Positions 1 to 11,515 of a stretch of DNA of 64,000 nt are shown piece after piece. The stretch is from assembly GCA_964017235.1 (NCBI GenBank), contig OZ024939.1, positions 44,990,241 through 45,054,240 of the forward strand, written 5' to 3'. The translations under genes were made by a program, and so were the position numbers. Below the pieces are notes generated by a model, which made no database searches, was not told the DNA's origin, and was given only the letters and a program-made list of their open reading frames with translations. The first letter of the stretch is position 1; every line of letters begins with the position of its first letter. This DNA is from Sabellastarte sp. h YS-2021. Its lineage: Eukaryota > Annelida > Polychaeta > Sabellida > Sabellidae.

Positions 1-2937
1 ATCCATATGTTTCTTATCTCAGGGAGTTTAGTTGCTTGTGTGTGGACCCCCCTCTTTGTAAAATCTCTTGCTGAATCTCACCGTACACAACTAACGGCCC
101 TTGTCTTGCTTCGATTTCTTAATTTTGTGGACACAAATAACTTGAAATATTTTCAGTGCCCTAACAGTCAGATATAACGGCTTTATGTCTGCCCACTATA
201 AAATTTTATACTCAGTAGGTACTTTGTGACCTCTGACAGCCATCTGGCATGGAATCTGTCCAAGTCTGTACAAGTTATTCTCCAAACAAGGCAAAACCTA
301 CAGCTGAAGTTAAGAGATATTTATTATGTGTGCAAGAATGATTTGCAGTATGCTAAAAATTGTTGTTACTAATTAAGCATCCATTAAAAAAAGGACATTT
401 GTTTATTTACCAGTCTGGTTTTCTTTGCAGGCCTCGCAAATAGAGTGTCTTCTTACTTTAAAATCTCATTTTTGAAAATGCTTTTTGGCATACAACGAGA
501 CATGCTTGTACCTTTCTGAATGTCACATGACCCCAATGTCTTACGTATTCTTTCCCTTGCCCTTGTTTTTCAGAAATTGATTAAGATGACTTATGACTGA
601 TGGGGGATATGTCTTGCTTATAACTTTTAAAATAATAAAAATTGAGTTTTTTCACAAAACAACTTGTTCAGTTACTTTTCAAGCACATTATTGTGCAAGG
701 TCCATCTCCTTCGCTGTAGTACTTGGCAATTATTTGGAAAAATTTCAGTCAGCTCTGGAGGGAAATACTGCAATCAAATCTGTAATTTCCTGTAATATTT
801 CCTTTGATATTAACAGTAAGCAAATTTTTGAATGGTTGGAGTAAATTGGTCTGAAACCTTTCTCAACGCCAAATGATTAAAATACATTTTCAATTTCTTG
901 GATTACTGCTGATGATAAGGTGTTGTAAGCGCTATTATTCTGATATAATTTAATCTATATTTACTCTCAAAAGCTCCTAGTTCCTGTATGTATAAAGCTT
1001 GTTACCAGTTTTTAATAAAAAGTTAAATATATCGGTGTTCCAGAAAAATAGGCCAATTTTGTGTCATTTTTCATTCCTTTGTTCAGATCTGATCCCAGTC
1101 TTTCATAAGGTTCATCTCTTGTTGCATGATTAAAGCACGGAAAACAGAATTATATTTTGGGGTACCAGCTACTTTCAGATGTACAGCCAAATGTTTAAAC
1201 ACCTTCAAATGGTGATTTTTCAAGCAGTTCTTCTGATGAAAGTTTTCTGTTTGGGAACCTTGTAAATTCAATTTTTGCATGTTTTGTTTTCTTAACAGTT
1301 CAAAATGTTAATTACTCGTCAAACATTATTTACTGTAATATTCTAAACCTCCAGCTCCAGGGACATTTCATTTTTTCTGCATGGCAACAGTTTTCCAGTG
1401 TTGTAGTGTATTTTACCGTAGTTCAGTTTACTGTATCATATTGATATTTTAGCGTTATGTAGAAATCTAACATTTTTTGTGGAACAAGTTCAAATGTTAA
1501 AATGCTGTCATATAGTCATATTGTCTGAAGGCGGCCTTTATTTGTGTTACAGGTTTTTGTTGAGAAGTGAGACGTATAGTAGAAGGAACTCGTTTATTTA
1601 ACCATTTCAGTGTTGATGTCAATCCCCCAGTGTACACGTGCTCAGCAGAAGGCAGTACTGAGGGGTTCGTACTGAGTACCCGTCCCAGTGAGACTCGGAC
1701 TGTTAAGTAGGATGTAAAACTCTTTAACTTTTCTCCATATACATATGTCTCTGAATCTAGTTTAATTAGAACAGCATTTCTGCATATATAATACTGCCAG
1801 TCGTCTACTTCTGTTCCATAGTCATAGAAATTCAGATGTTGCTATAAGTGTGTTCACTCCCTTCGACTGAATGCAGGATTCCCCTCCTGATAACTAGAAG
1901 TCGTGGCCACTTCATCCATGGTCACCCTGTACTGTTTTAGGTAGACTGATGGACAGCTGACCTTACAGGTGTTTTAAGTTCCAACCTTATTGTGTGTATT
2001 TACATCTGTTGTTTATATCATTGAACAGTCCACCTCTCAACCACTTTATGTTGTGTAAAAGAAAATCTATTTTGACAGGCAAATATTGTTGCAGTTATCT
2101 ATGGTTTTTGGTAGGGGATATTGTAATTCCCCATCATCGCTTTTAACAAGTGACCTCATGTTGTAAGTGTTTTAAATGTTCTTAATCACTTTTATGTGTT
2201 TGACTAGTGTTTTATGTATTTTGTTTTCAACTCATGTTTGATAACAGTGATGTTTACTGGTCAGAGCATCCACCATATTAAAACATGTTTACAAATCTCA
2301 TGTACTGTTACACTTGTTCTGATCTACTAAGTATTTGTTGTTAGGATTTTTAAATGTTTAACAATATACAAGCATATGATACATTGTTTTGTTGTAAATG
2401 CGGCTCCTGGGTGTTAATCCAGCTTGTCATATAATAAACCTTTCCCCATTCCCCTTCTTTTCCTGAGAATATTGCCAGATATCGTCCAGGTTTTGTGGGA
2501 ATACATTATTAATATATATGTTTATTTCATGAAAATGTAATACATCTTACCATATGAAAACACATGGGTTAAGGACTGCTAGGTGTTTGGTGATCACCAA
2601 ATACACACCAGACATAGAATATCGTATATAAGGGAGACTCTAATTAAACTAATATGCGTGGAACCCCTGGTGACCCAATCCATTCTGCCGTGGGAAGATA
2701 TACAGAAATAGTTCATTTTTTAATAAACACAGATGATGGAAAAAGGTGTTTAAGGCGGGGCTGAAGGGAGGGTGATCTTCAGCACTGCTTTCCTACACAC
2801 TATTAGGTAAGCCCTGAGAAAAGGCATCAAAATGGCATGATGCTCAGAATCAGAAACATGTCAAAGACCCTGCCTGCCTGCCAAGCACGGTTCTAAAGTA
2901 AGACATTAGGAAAACATTACTGAATAGAAAAGAGCTT
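1..2937. other. No recognisable gene; AT-rich sequence
   Basis: I see no reading frame with a recognisable domain on either strand. Several AATAAA-like polyadenylation signals occur (for example near 1013 and 2431), so part could be the 3' untranslated end of a gene lying to the left, but no coding exon was found to support that. Confidence 0.5.
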
Positions 2938-3052
2938 GTTGAACACACCGTCACAGCCCTGAAAGCTTGTTAAACATGTCACAAGCTTGTTAAACACTCC
3001 ATCACAGCCAAAAAATCTTGTTAAACACTCCATCACAGTCCAGAAAACATTT
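2938..3052. repeat. Short minisatellite, about 36-bp unit
   Basis: Four imperfect head-to-tail copies share the core CTTGTTAAACACTCCATCAC followed by an A-rich spacer. The second copy is shortened. No coding potential was seen. Confidence 0.7.
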
Positions 3053-3924
3053 TCTTTATGCAATGGGGTGAACAATGTTCTTGATAAAAAAAATATATAT
3101 CATGAACATTCCTGATTGTGATCTTGCATTCATTTGAACTTTGTGCTGGAAGAAAGCAAAGACATCCACAGCTAAGAATTGCATGTTGCCTAGACAAATT
3201 ATGGCTATCAAAAGAAAGTACACCACCATCTGCATAAAATAGAGAAAAGGGATTTTATTGTAAATGCTCCTTTGGCTGCATGATGACAGATGAATAGCAT
3301 ACACAGCAACTCACCTAACACACTGCTTTCCCATATACTACAAAACTGAACTTACACCAAGACTCTTGTCTCGGCTAAATATCTTTATTAATAGAACTCC
3401 CATATGCCTGTGAAAACTGCATAAACCTGCCTCCTTGAAACACTTTCACTTTATCACCAGCTGAAGTGACTCATGTTTGCACTGATAAGACAAAATTCTT
3501 GACTTGAAAATATAACTTGGAACTTCTTGTTTTCTTCATGTGTCAAAGTCACTTGCTCAACATATTTCACTTCTTCACCCACTAAAGAATAATGTCTCAG
3601 AGATATGTCACTGTCCAAGCTGTCAAACACTTCCATTTATGACTGCATTTTTTGTCGTCACTCTGTGGTGTGGGACCTCCGCGTCCACGTGAACGGCTTC
3701 TCTAAAACTACAAGGCCTAGAGACATGCTTTTTTTTTTTTTAAAAGATAGCTTATCTATCGAGGATGAAAAATTGCTCAAGGCATGCAGATCTGTTTGTT
3801 CATCTGTTTGCTAGAGTCACTACAAGTGAAGTACCCCCCACCTTTAGTGTGAAACTTTCAACACTTTATCACAATTTTCTCATCGACTATTGCAGGGATT
3901 TCTCTGATTTCTTGCACATATGTA
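3053..3924. other. No recognisable gene
   Basis: Unique-looking sequence. A 60-codon open frame on the minus strand (3454-3636) starts at an ATG but resembles no family I know and has no convincing splice context, so it is not called as a gene. Confidence 0.4.
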
Positions 3925-5612
3925 CTAGGCCTCTAGTAGATTCCCTTGTGTGAGTATCAGGCCTGGATCTTTCTCAATTATATTTGTATGAATTTTATAA
4001 AGTTATTTTTAATGCAATAAAATTCATGAAATCATGCACTAAATCACATAACTTGAAAAGTATTGCATTTAGAGCATTTTGTTAAAATATGTTATTCAGC
4101 TACTTTTTCCGTAGCTACAACATGGTGAGTAACTTGGGACTCCATCCCAATAGCTAAGTGAGTAATGGCTACTTTTTGACTTTTCCGTAACCTCCATAAG
4201 GACTATAATCACTTGTAACTTGAAAACTATTCCATTTAGAGAATTTTTGTATGATATGTTATTCAGCTACTTTTGGGTCAGCTATAACATAGTAAAATTT
4301 CAGACCTGTAGCTCATTGCATAGCTGAGTAATAGCTACTTTAAGTTTATCAGTGTTGAATAAATGAGTTATAACTTGAAAACTATTGCATTTACAGAAAT
4401 GTGTATAAATATGTTATTCAGCTACTTTTGGGTCAGCTAGAACAGTAAAATTGTAGACCTGTAGCTCATTGCATAGCTGAGTAATAGCTACTTTGAGGTT
4501 TTCACTCTTGAGTAAATCAGTTATAACTTGCATTTGTAACTATTGCATCTACACTGTTTTCTTTCAGTATGTTATTCACCTCATTTTCTGTTAGCTATAA
4601 CATAGTGAAATTGCAGACCTGTAGCTCATTGCATAGCTGAGCAATAGCTACTTTCAGGTTATCACAGTTGAGTAAATCAGTTATAACTTAAAACGGTTGC
4701 ATTTAGATAATTTTGTTTAAATATGATATTCATCTACTTATGAGTCAGCTATCTGTCTCAGTAAGCTACTGTTATTTTACTTGTAACTTGAAAACTAATG
4801 CATTTGCAGAATTTTCTTGAAATATGTTATTCATCCACTTTTGGGTCAGCTATAACATAGTGAAATTGTAGACCTGTAGCACATTGCATAGCTGAGCAAT
4901 AATTACTTTCAGGTTCTCACTGTTGAGTACATCAGTTGTAACTTGAAAACTGTTGCTTTTACACTATTTTCTTTAAATATGTTATTCACCTACTTTTCAG
5001 TCAGGTATAACATACTGAAATTGCAGACCTGTAGCTCATGGGATAGCTAAACAGTATCTACTTTGAGCTTTTCACTATTGAGTAAATCACTTGTAACTTG
5101 AAAACTATTGCATTTAGAGTATTTTCTTTACATATGTTCTTCACCTATTTTTGGGTCAGCTAGAACACAGTAAAATTGCAAAAATGTAGCTCATTGCATA
5201 AATAAGCAATAGCTACTTTCAGGTTCTCGCTGTTGAGTAAATAAGTTTCAACTTGAAAATTATTGCATTTACAGTATTTTGTTTAAATATGTGATTCACC
5301 TACTTTTACGCAGCTATAACATAGTAAAATTGCAGACCTGTAGCTCAGTGTTTAGCTGAGCAAAAGGTAATTTGAGATTCCTACTGTTGAGTAAATCAGT
5401 TGTAACTCGAAAACTATTGCATTTACATTCTTTTATTTAAATATGTTTTCCACCTACTTTTTACAAGTTAACAGCTAAGTCCGTACTTTACTTCTCAATA
5501 CCATTCGCACTGCACAACTTTTATGTCCTTTTCTTCTTTCACTTCTACCCTGAAACTCTGAACACACAGTCAGCTGACACAGAGCCCGTGAACGGGCACT
5601 GATTGCTGGTTT
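3925..5612 (+). mobile_element. Pearl/Helentron-like non-autonomous element with satellite core
   Basis: This is the most complete copy of a family seen five times in the window. The left end contains CCCTTGTGTG and ATCAGGCCTGGAT, also found inverted near 61000. The core is about ten tandem monomers of roughly 155 bp (starts near 4052, 4216, 4371, 4521, 4680, 4780, 4936, 5092, 5246 and 5400; the fifth is shortened). Each carries AACTTGAAAACTATTGCATTT, TTTGGGTCAGCTATAACATA and GCAGACCTGTAGCTCATTGC. The right end has the hairpin GCCCGT-GA-ACGGGC and then ACTGATTGCT; the same right end recurs at 33155. Known bivalve pearl elements have this plan (two unique ends around 155-160-bp repeats). No protein is encoded, so it would need transposase supplied elsewhere. 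The family name is an inference from structure. Confidence 0.75.
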
Positions 5613-5751
5613 TCTTCATATTATTGATCTTTTCCTCTTTGTACTTTTTAGGAGTGTTCATTTGCATAAATAATGCTTTTTCCGTAATATACCCTTGTCT
5701 TATCCTCACTAATGCTTGCGGGAGGGCTAAGTTCCTGGTTTTACATCCATC

Positions 5752-5939
5752 GTCTGGGATATAATTTTGCTTTGCAAAATAAAAATATTATAGATTGAAT
5801 TACTCAGGTTTTATATAAGTGGTTGATTATGATTTCCCTCAAAATTATATCACACATAAGGGGTTCCATGGAAAATACCCAGTCAAAACATGTTGCGTGT
5901 CTGGGGATATGTTGGCACCGAGTTGGCCCAATCTAGTTT
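5752..5939 (+). repeat. Direct repeat copy 1 (about 190 bp)
   Basis: Matches 6142-6338 over its whole length with scattered differences and a short deletion. Shared landmarks are GTCTGGG, TTGCAAAATAAAAATATT, TCCATGGAAAATACCCAGTC and GAGTTGGCCCAATCTAG. The function is unknown. Confidence 0.7.
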
Positions 5940-6141
5940 AGAATAGACATTCAATCATTAAACACTTAATTATCTAGTATTGAGTGGTTGATAAAAAAAC
6001 GAAAATGTGTATGTAGTAAGAACAATTTGTATTGGCTGTAAAGATTGTTGTGGGCAAAGTTCCTTGTGGGCAAAGGTCCTGTGGATAGAGATTGCATTTG
6101 GCAAAGTTGTTATGGGCAAAGTGCCTGGATTCTTATGTGTT

Positions 6142-6338
6142 GTCTGGGGATACAGTTTTGCTTGCAAAATAAAAATATTTTAAATTGAATTACTCAAGTT
6201 CTTATGTAAGTGGTTGTGGTTTCCTCAAAGTTATGTCACAAAGAAGATGGGTCCATGGAAAATACCCAGTCAAAACATCTTGCATGAGTGATGACCTGTC
6301 TGGGGATATGTTGGCGCCGAGTTGGCCCAATCTAGTTT
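6142..6338 (+). repeat. Direct repeat copy 2 (about 195 bp)
   Basis: Second copy of the 5752-5939 repeat. The 200 bp between the copies include several short GGGCAAAGT iterations (6050-6125). The pair lies just upstream of the DIRS fragment; whether it belongs to that element is not known. Confidence 0.65.
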
Positions 6339-6339
6339 T

Positions 6340-6605
6340 AAACAAATTAATAAAACATCATACAGTCACAACTTTCAAGTTGGAAACCACAGGTAATCAG
6401 AACTTCATTTGCGATGGTGGATGGGTAGTAACTGTACATCTAGCAGACGCGTTCTTTCTCGATTCCCAGACTCAACTAAATGTTAATTTTTCATTGGAAG
6501 ATTGCTTGTGAAAGAATGCACCTTGTCATAGGTCGTTCGTTTTAGTTCACAGCCCTACCCTTCGGTATATCAACGGCTACACTCGAATTTATCTGTGTAA
6601 CACCA
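6340..6605 (+). pseudogene. DIRS-like retrotransposon reverse transcriptase fragment
   Basis: Two adjacent pieces in different frames read as the core of a DIRS/Ngaro-type reverse transcriptase. The first (to the stop near 6511) has a TFKLETT segment followed by WVVTVHLADAFF, matching the family pattern FKMET...W..SIDL.DAYF. The second (6546-6600) reads FTALPFGISTA, matching the FxALPFGLSxAP block. The catalytic YxDD block was not found. Stops and frame changes show it is dead. DIRS elements carry a tyrosine recombinase instead of an integrase, and a recombinase remnant follows at 7285-7860 in the same orientation. Confidence 0.75.
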
Positions 6606-7284
6606 CATTCACCCAGTATCAAGGCCACTGGTTATATATAGCCAGCTCCATTACAAATTTCCTTGATGCATTCAAGGCAATCAGTGGAGTGGACAGGAAC
6701 TACATTGGGAGGTTAGCTTTTGAAGTCAATGCTCGTCCCAACAAGACACTTCCATTTATTTGGAGAAAAAAGTGGGGTATTTGATAAGGTTATGGATGGT
6801 TTACATGAAAGTTTGACAACCCTTCTCAAATTCTAATGTCATTTACAGGAACCTAGAACCTGTAAAATACAGTTGCAATGGGTAGTCTTCACATAAGTGG
6901 CACATGAAAACCCATTGGAATATTCACAGTATCTACACATTCAGATACGTTGTTCACAATTTTGCAATATATCTGTTTTATTGTAAAACCACAGAGGTCT
7001 TACCAGGATATCGTATCCATACAGAAGATGTGTCTGCTTAATATTTCTCATTTCAAAAATGGTGTAAAAATGAGAATTTATGCTTGTTAAATGATAGTAG
7101 TAGCCCTAGGATGACCAGGAATGAGTTGGTTTTGCGACCTGATGGACTTCTTCACAAAACTACTATTGCCCTACTTCAATGAGAAATCTCTTTAAACATC
7201 CATTCAGTCAGAGATTCACCAAAGCCTGCCATATCTCAATCTCCATGATAGGGCATGGGAAAAAGTCAAAAGTGTCAAGTCAGT
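6606..7284. other. Decayed DIRS interior, no readable domain
   Basis: Lies between the reverse transcriptase and recombinase remnants and presumably represents the decayed RNase H and linker region. I could not read a convincing domain here. Confidence 0.4.
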
Positions 7285-7860
7285 GTCTTACAGAACATTC
7301 TGACATTCTAATCAGTTTTCTCGTAACCTTGGCCTCTGATAGAAGGAGGGAGAGGTTAGGTTCATGTTTGAACATTCAAAATTTGAAACACAAAACTGGC
7401 TGGAAGGAGGTCACAGTTTCTCCTTCATCAGTCCTTCTGGCAAAGAACAGATAGCCTCAGATGTGGTATGGTTCAGCTGGGGTCATTCCTGCTCTTAAGT
7501 CAATTTTAGATCATTCTTTGACTGAAGATAGGACTCTGCCCCATTAGAGCTCTAAGGTAGAGCTTGACAAAATAAGAGATCTTAGATAGGGGAAATATGT
7601 GCTATTCATCTCTTTCAAAATGGCTTTTCAGGAGATATACAAGGAGCTACCATGTCTTCTTGGGCAAAACAGACAGTTCTGTTAGCTTATCCAAAATCTG
7701 ACCTTCAAAAGATGAATGTTTCTATGGTCAAATCTCAGGATGCTGCTTATATGGCGGATTCTTTGTCCTTCAAAGGAGGTGTTTTCCTTGATCACATCTT
7801 GGGAGTATGGTCCTGGAAGTCACACACTACAGTTTTTAAATTTTACTTTAAGTAGTGGCT
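7285..7860 (+). pseudogene. DIRS-like tyrosine recombinase fragment
   Basis: Two open pieces match the catalytic half of DIRS-type tyrosine recombinases. The first (7305-7454) reads SFLVTLASDRRRERLGS, corresponding to the block LLALASGRRRSEI that carries the first catalytic Arg. The second (7652-7855) reads SSWAKQTVLLAY, then SLSFKGGVFLDHIL and WSWKSHTTVFKFYF, corresponding to the A-FKG--L--IL----W-SH-TF--FYL terminal block. The nucleophilic Tyr position near the end (FKFYF) is still Tyr. The His of the usual HDVR motif has become Gln. The frame is broken between the two pieces. Confidence 0.8.
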
Positions 7861-8623
7861 TGGAAGCCAATCGAAGGGTCAGACTACTCTTTGGGACTGT
7901 GGTATTGCCATGTGGTTCGTTTATAGTTAGTGTATTGTATTATACATTATAGTAATTATATGTATATACAGTTCCAAGGGACAAATCACACATTTTAGTG
8001 GTATCTGAAAACCCATTGGAAATCCCCCAATCATTGGACATTCAATTCCCTTGTTCATATATTTTGGAAAAGCATCTGATCTGGTGGAAAGACCCAAAAA
8101 TGTGTTAATAGGTTGTCCTCTCCATGCAGAGCACAATCTCTTGTCATTTACCAATGCGCTTATCAATGTTTGGGGAGCACATTTGCCTTTAGTCTTATAA
8201 AATCCCAAATTTGTGGGAATTTTTTTCAATGCATATTCTGAACACTTCCGGTTTACTTGATATATAACTATATATGTTATTTTGGTAAGTTTCTAAGTAT
8301 GCTTGTCATAGTCTTGTACTTTAATCATCACAAAAGTGTTTGAAATTAGTACATTGACTTTACTTTGCTTGTACCTACTCTTGGTGTGGCAAAAATTTTT
8401 TAAAAATCCCACCACCAGTATGGTTGTAATCAAGCATTAGTGGGGATAAGGTAAGGGTATTTTACGCAATAAAGTGTAAAAATGTTATTGTAATTTAACT
8501 TTTTGTAAGGTAAATACTTACCTCTGTGAGGGCCAGATTTGCACTACTTTTTTCTGGGTGACAACATGTTTGCCTTGATCCATGGTTTGTTGAACCCTAC
8601 AGCAGAAGACAACTAGCTGGGGA
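7861..8623. other. No recognisable gene
   Basis: AT-rich sequence between the DIRS remnant and the Harbinger remnant. The last 100 bp (8518-8623) are probably decayed transposase sequence upstream of the readable part. Confidence 0.4.
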
Positions 8624-8893
8624 ATAGCAATCTCCAGAGACCGGAGGGTAATGGAGAATGCGTTTTGAATCCTGGCAAGCAGATTCAGGGGCCTACTGGG
8701 CACAATGGAGCAAAGGCCAAAGGTTGTCATAGACATTGTTTTAAAATGTGTTGTGTTGCACAACATGCTGAGAATACACGAAGGCAGACTAGAGAGGGCA
8801 CCCAACCCAACAGATGACATGGCAGCCACAGAAAATGAGGTGGCAGTATATGTGCTTGATGAAACCCACAGGAATTCTTCCAGGCAGGCAAAA
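8624..8893 (+). pseudogene. PIF/Harbinger transposase C-terminal fragment (HARBI1-like)
   Basis: The frame from 8624 reads ISRDRRVMENAF, a TGA stop at 8666-8668, then ILASRFRGLLG and VVIDIVLKCVVLHNMLR. This matches the end of Harbinger DDE transposases (R-RRVVENAFGILA-RFR ... CCVLHNFLR); the Glu of MENAF corresponds to the third catalytic acid. The in-frame stop and the missing N-terminal two thirds show it is a dead fragment. It breaks off where satellite of the pearl family begins (about 8894). A closely related copy lies on the minus strand at 39910-40500. Confidence 0.85.
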
Positions 8894-9285
8894 GAAGTGA
8901 GTAATAGCTACTTTCTGACTTTTCAGTACCTTCCACAAGGAGTAAAATCACTGGTAGTTTGAAAACTATTGCATACAGAGAAATTTGTATAAATATGTTT
9001 TCACCAATTGCAGACCTGTAGCTCATTGCAAAGCAGAGCAATAGCTATTTTGAGGTTATCACTGTTGAGTAAATTGCTTGTAACTTGAAAACTGTTGCAT
9101 TTAGAGAATTTTGTTTAAATATATTAATCATGTACTTTTGAATCAGCTATAACATAGTGAAATTGCAGACCTGTAGCTCATGGAATAGCTGGGCAATACT
9201 ATTTTCAAGTTCTCACTGTTGAGTAAATCTGTTGTAACTTAAAAAGTTGCATTTACAGTATTTTCTTTAAATATGTTTTTATTGC
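8894..9285 (+). repeat. Pearl-family satellite fragment
   Basis: About two and a half monomers of the repeat that forms the core of 3925-5612, in the same orientation (GTAATAGCTACTTT, AACTTGAAAACTGTTGCATTT, GCAGACCTGTAGCTCATTGC). Neither element end is present. Confidence 0.8.
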
Positions 9286-10004
9286 GTTAATACATGGGGG
9301 CCATGTAGCCCCCAGCTTTGCTGGGCATGCGTTCTTCCTCTTTTTGTTTGGCACGAAGTTTATATCAAAACTAAATAGTTTACAATGGAAAACAAGCATT
9401 GTGTTCAATAATATACATATAGAAACACTTTATGTCTTCTTTTGCTGGCCATGATGGCAGATCGTGTGGGTATTTTACACTGAACATTGACCCCACGTTT
9501 GTGAAGTATTTGTTGAGAAAGGAATCAGTATTGTGTTTGTGTACTACAAGCTTTTATTGTGTGGATATCTACCAAGAACTATTTTTTCCTGGCTATTTCA
9601 CAATATAAAGATGTTTAGAAGAGTTTCCATCATATCTACAGAAGAATTCATTGTCTTCATCTGACGTCATAATCTCCAGCAAATGCTGGTCACATGACAA
9701 TAAAATAAACCGGTCACTGACTCACCAATAGCTATCTGTAGTGATGTCTTTGGATTCTTACAATAGGTCTTGTCACTTTGAACTTGCACAGATAACCGAG
9801 GATTTCTGGGTGCACTTCCTGTTCAGTATTTCTGGTGGAGAGATGCTAAACCTCAAACAGTAGGCGAACGGATTTCCGGTCAAAACTACCCAGCAGCTTT
9901 ACTTCATTCCCACTGTTTTGTTGAGAACAGGTCTATCAGTCATCTGAGGTTGCCATGGTGGGTTGCAGCCAGGCCAGACCAGGATTTTTATGCTTGTTAT
10001 GCTT
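9286..10004. other. No recognisable gene
   Basis: No coding domain or known repeat was recognised. A small inverted motif, GGGGGCCATGTAGCCCCC, lies near 9296. Confidence 0.4.
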
Positions 10005-10345
10005 GCAACAGTCTTTGACATGTAAAACAGTGTTGACTATCCTTTTGTTTTTTTTTCAGAGAACTTAAACAGTTCTTGACATGTAGAACAATGTTTGTAA
10101 CCCCTCCGGTTTCTTTTAAGACTTCTCAACTGTTCAGGAACTTTTAGAACAATGTTGATAGTTCCTATGATTTAGGAGATGCTTAACAGTTCAATATGAT
10201 GAACAATGTTGCTGTAGTCATTCCAACAGTTCGGTAGCAGGGACAATGTTGTCAGTATCCATAATAGTCCATTACATAGAACAATGTTGATGAATTTTGC
10301 AACAGTTCATTTCACCATGTAGAACAATGTTAATACTCCCTCCTT
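10005..10345. repeat. Degenerate tandem repeat with AACAATGTT core
   Basis: About seven loosely spaced copies (50-65 bp apart) of AACAGTTC...GTAGAACAATGTT. Units have diverged strongly in length and sequence, suggesting an old minisatellite. Confidence 0.55.
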
Positions 10346-10372
10346 TTTACTCTGTTCACTCTAACAGTACCC

Positions 10373-10650
10373 TCACTTTAGACCGTAGAGGTCTGCAGTG
10401 TTCTTTCTGGTAGTGGTCAGCACTGCCTCGATATTTTTGTCCTTCAGTTGAGCTACACATCGAGCTACTTCCTCCAGACCATAAGGTGTATTGTACCATG
10501 AACTGGGGGTGTTAAGTATGGAGAATCCGTTTCCAAAAGGATCTGCTCTAGATCTAAGTGCTTCATGACGGCTTAAAGTTCTGGATCTTGGTCCTTTCAC
10601 AAAAGCATGCCTGTAACTCTGATCCTTATTCTTGGAAGTCTCATCAACCA
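10373..10650 (-). CDS. Unrecognised protein exon, probably 3'-terminal
   Basis: The minus strand is open for about 90 codons ending in a TGA at 10373-10375. The composition looks protein-like: KGPRSRTLSRHEALRSRADP near the start, then SSWYNTPYGLEEVARCV and ending NTADLYGLK. The open stretch is bounded upstream by a stop at about 10657 and has no ATG, so it would have to be a 3'-terminal exon joined to something upstream. I do not recognise the family. It lies next to the 5' side of the Gmr1-like element but on the opposite strand, so it is unlikely to belong to it. Confidence 0.35.
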
Positions 10651-10859
10651 GTCACGAAGTGTGGACAAAGCCCCATTAAAACAGTGAAAGTGAATGCCTG
10701 TATCGTCTTTATTTCCTCCCCAAAGACCTTGAGACAGGTTTTACAGGCATCTGTACTGTTTTCTTATCTCTCAGTGAATCACGATGGTTATGCTGTAGTA
10801 CAGCTCTTCCCTAACAAATATCTGTAGGAACTTTCTACAAAGTTGAGTTTGTTGATGTT

Positions 10860-11515
10860 TAACTTTTTAAAAGTGAGCACCAAAATCAAACCCAATCTCA
10901 CCAATGACAGATGGTGTAATTCTAGGGAAGTAGGTACAGACTTTGAAAAGCTTAAGACAAGTCATTTTGATCGAAGAATTTAAGAGGTGTGTTCGTGATG
11001 ACATTAAAATCTGTCTACATGAAAAGAAAGTTGAAAATTTGGCAAAAGCAGCAGCTTATGGTGATGACTATGCACTGACTCACAAGTCCACTTGTAAGAA
11101 GAATAGATCCTTTGGTTCCACCAATAAGTCTTATCCTGAGGTAGGAAAGAATTCTGAAAATGTAGCTCCAGAAAAGAGTTTAGATAAGGGTCAAACCTCA
11201 AATCAGACTATGAGTAAGGATAGGAAACCCAGTTCCTTAGCTCCTGTGTGTCATTATTGTAAAAAAACTGGGCACGTTATGTCTGACTGTTGGCTCTTAA
11301 AGAAAAGGAGAGAAAAGGAGGCAACGTCCAATGCCTTTGTGTCCAGCAAATCTTACTGGCGTTCAAATCCCAATAGAGTAGAATCTAGTATTGGTTTAGA
11401 CAAGTCTGAGATTATTAGGGAAGAGTTCAAACCTTTTGTATCTGAAGGCTTGGAAAGTAGGTCCAGTCCAGTTCCCATTAAGATATTAAGAGACACTGGG
11501 GCTACTCAGTCCTAA
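10860..11515 (+). pseudogene. Gmr1-like Gag: SCAN-like capsid end, zinc knuckle, protease start
   Basis: From about 10880, in a second frame, RWCNSREVGTDFEKL leads into LRQVILIEEFKRCV, then AAAYGDDYALTHKS. This is the capsid segment shared by Gmr1-type Gag and the vertebrate SCAN domain (L-LLEEF---- ... A--ADDY-LTH). A CCHC zinc knuckle (C-x2-C-x4-H-x4-C, reading CHYCKKTGHVMSDC) starts at 11249. The frame ends with the protease active-site triplet in LRDTGATQS, followed at once by a TAA at 11513-11515. A one-base frameshift near 10945 separates the two capsid pieces. Confidence 0.8.

Noticed and set aside
593..844. 83-codon plus-strand frame
   Set aside because: AT-driven composition, no domain, no splice context.
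8727..9041. Minus-strand frame reading LPCHLLGWVPSLVCL
   Set aside because: Antisense shadow of the Harbinger transposase fragment; the same shadow recurs at 39906-40008.
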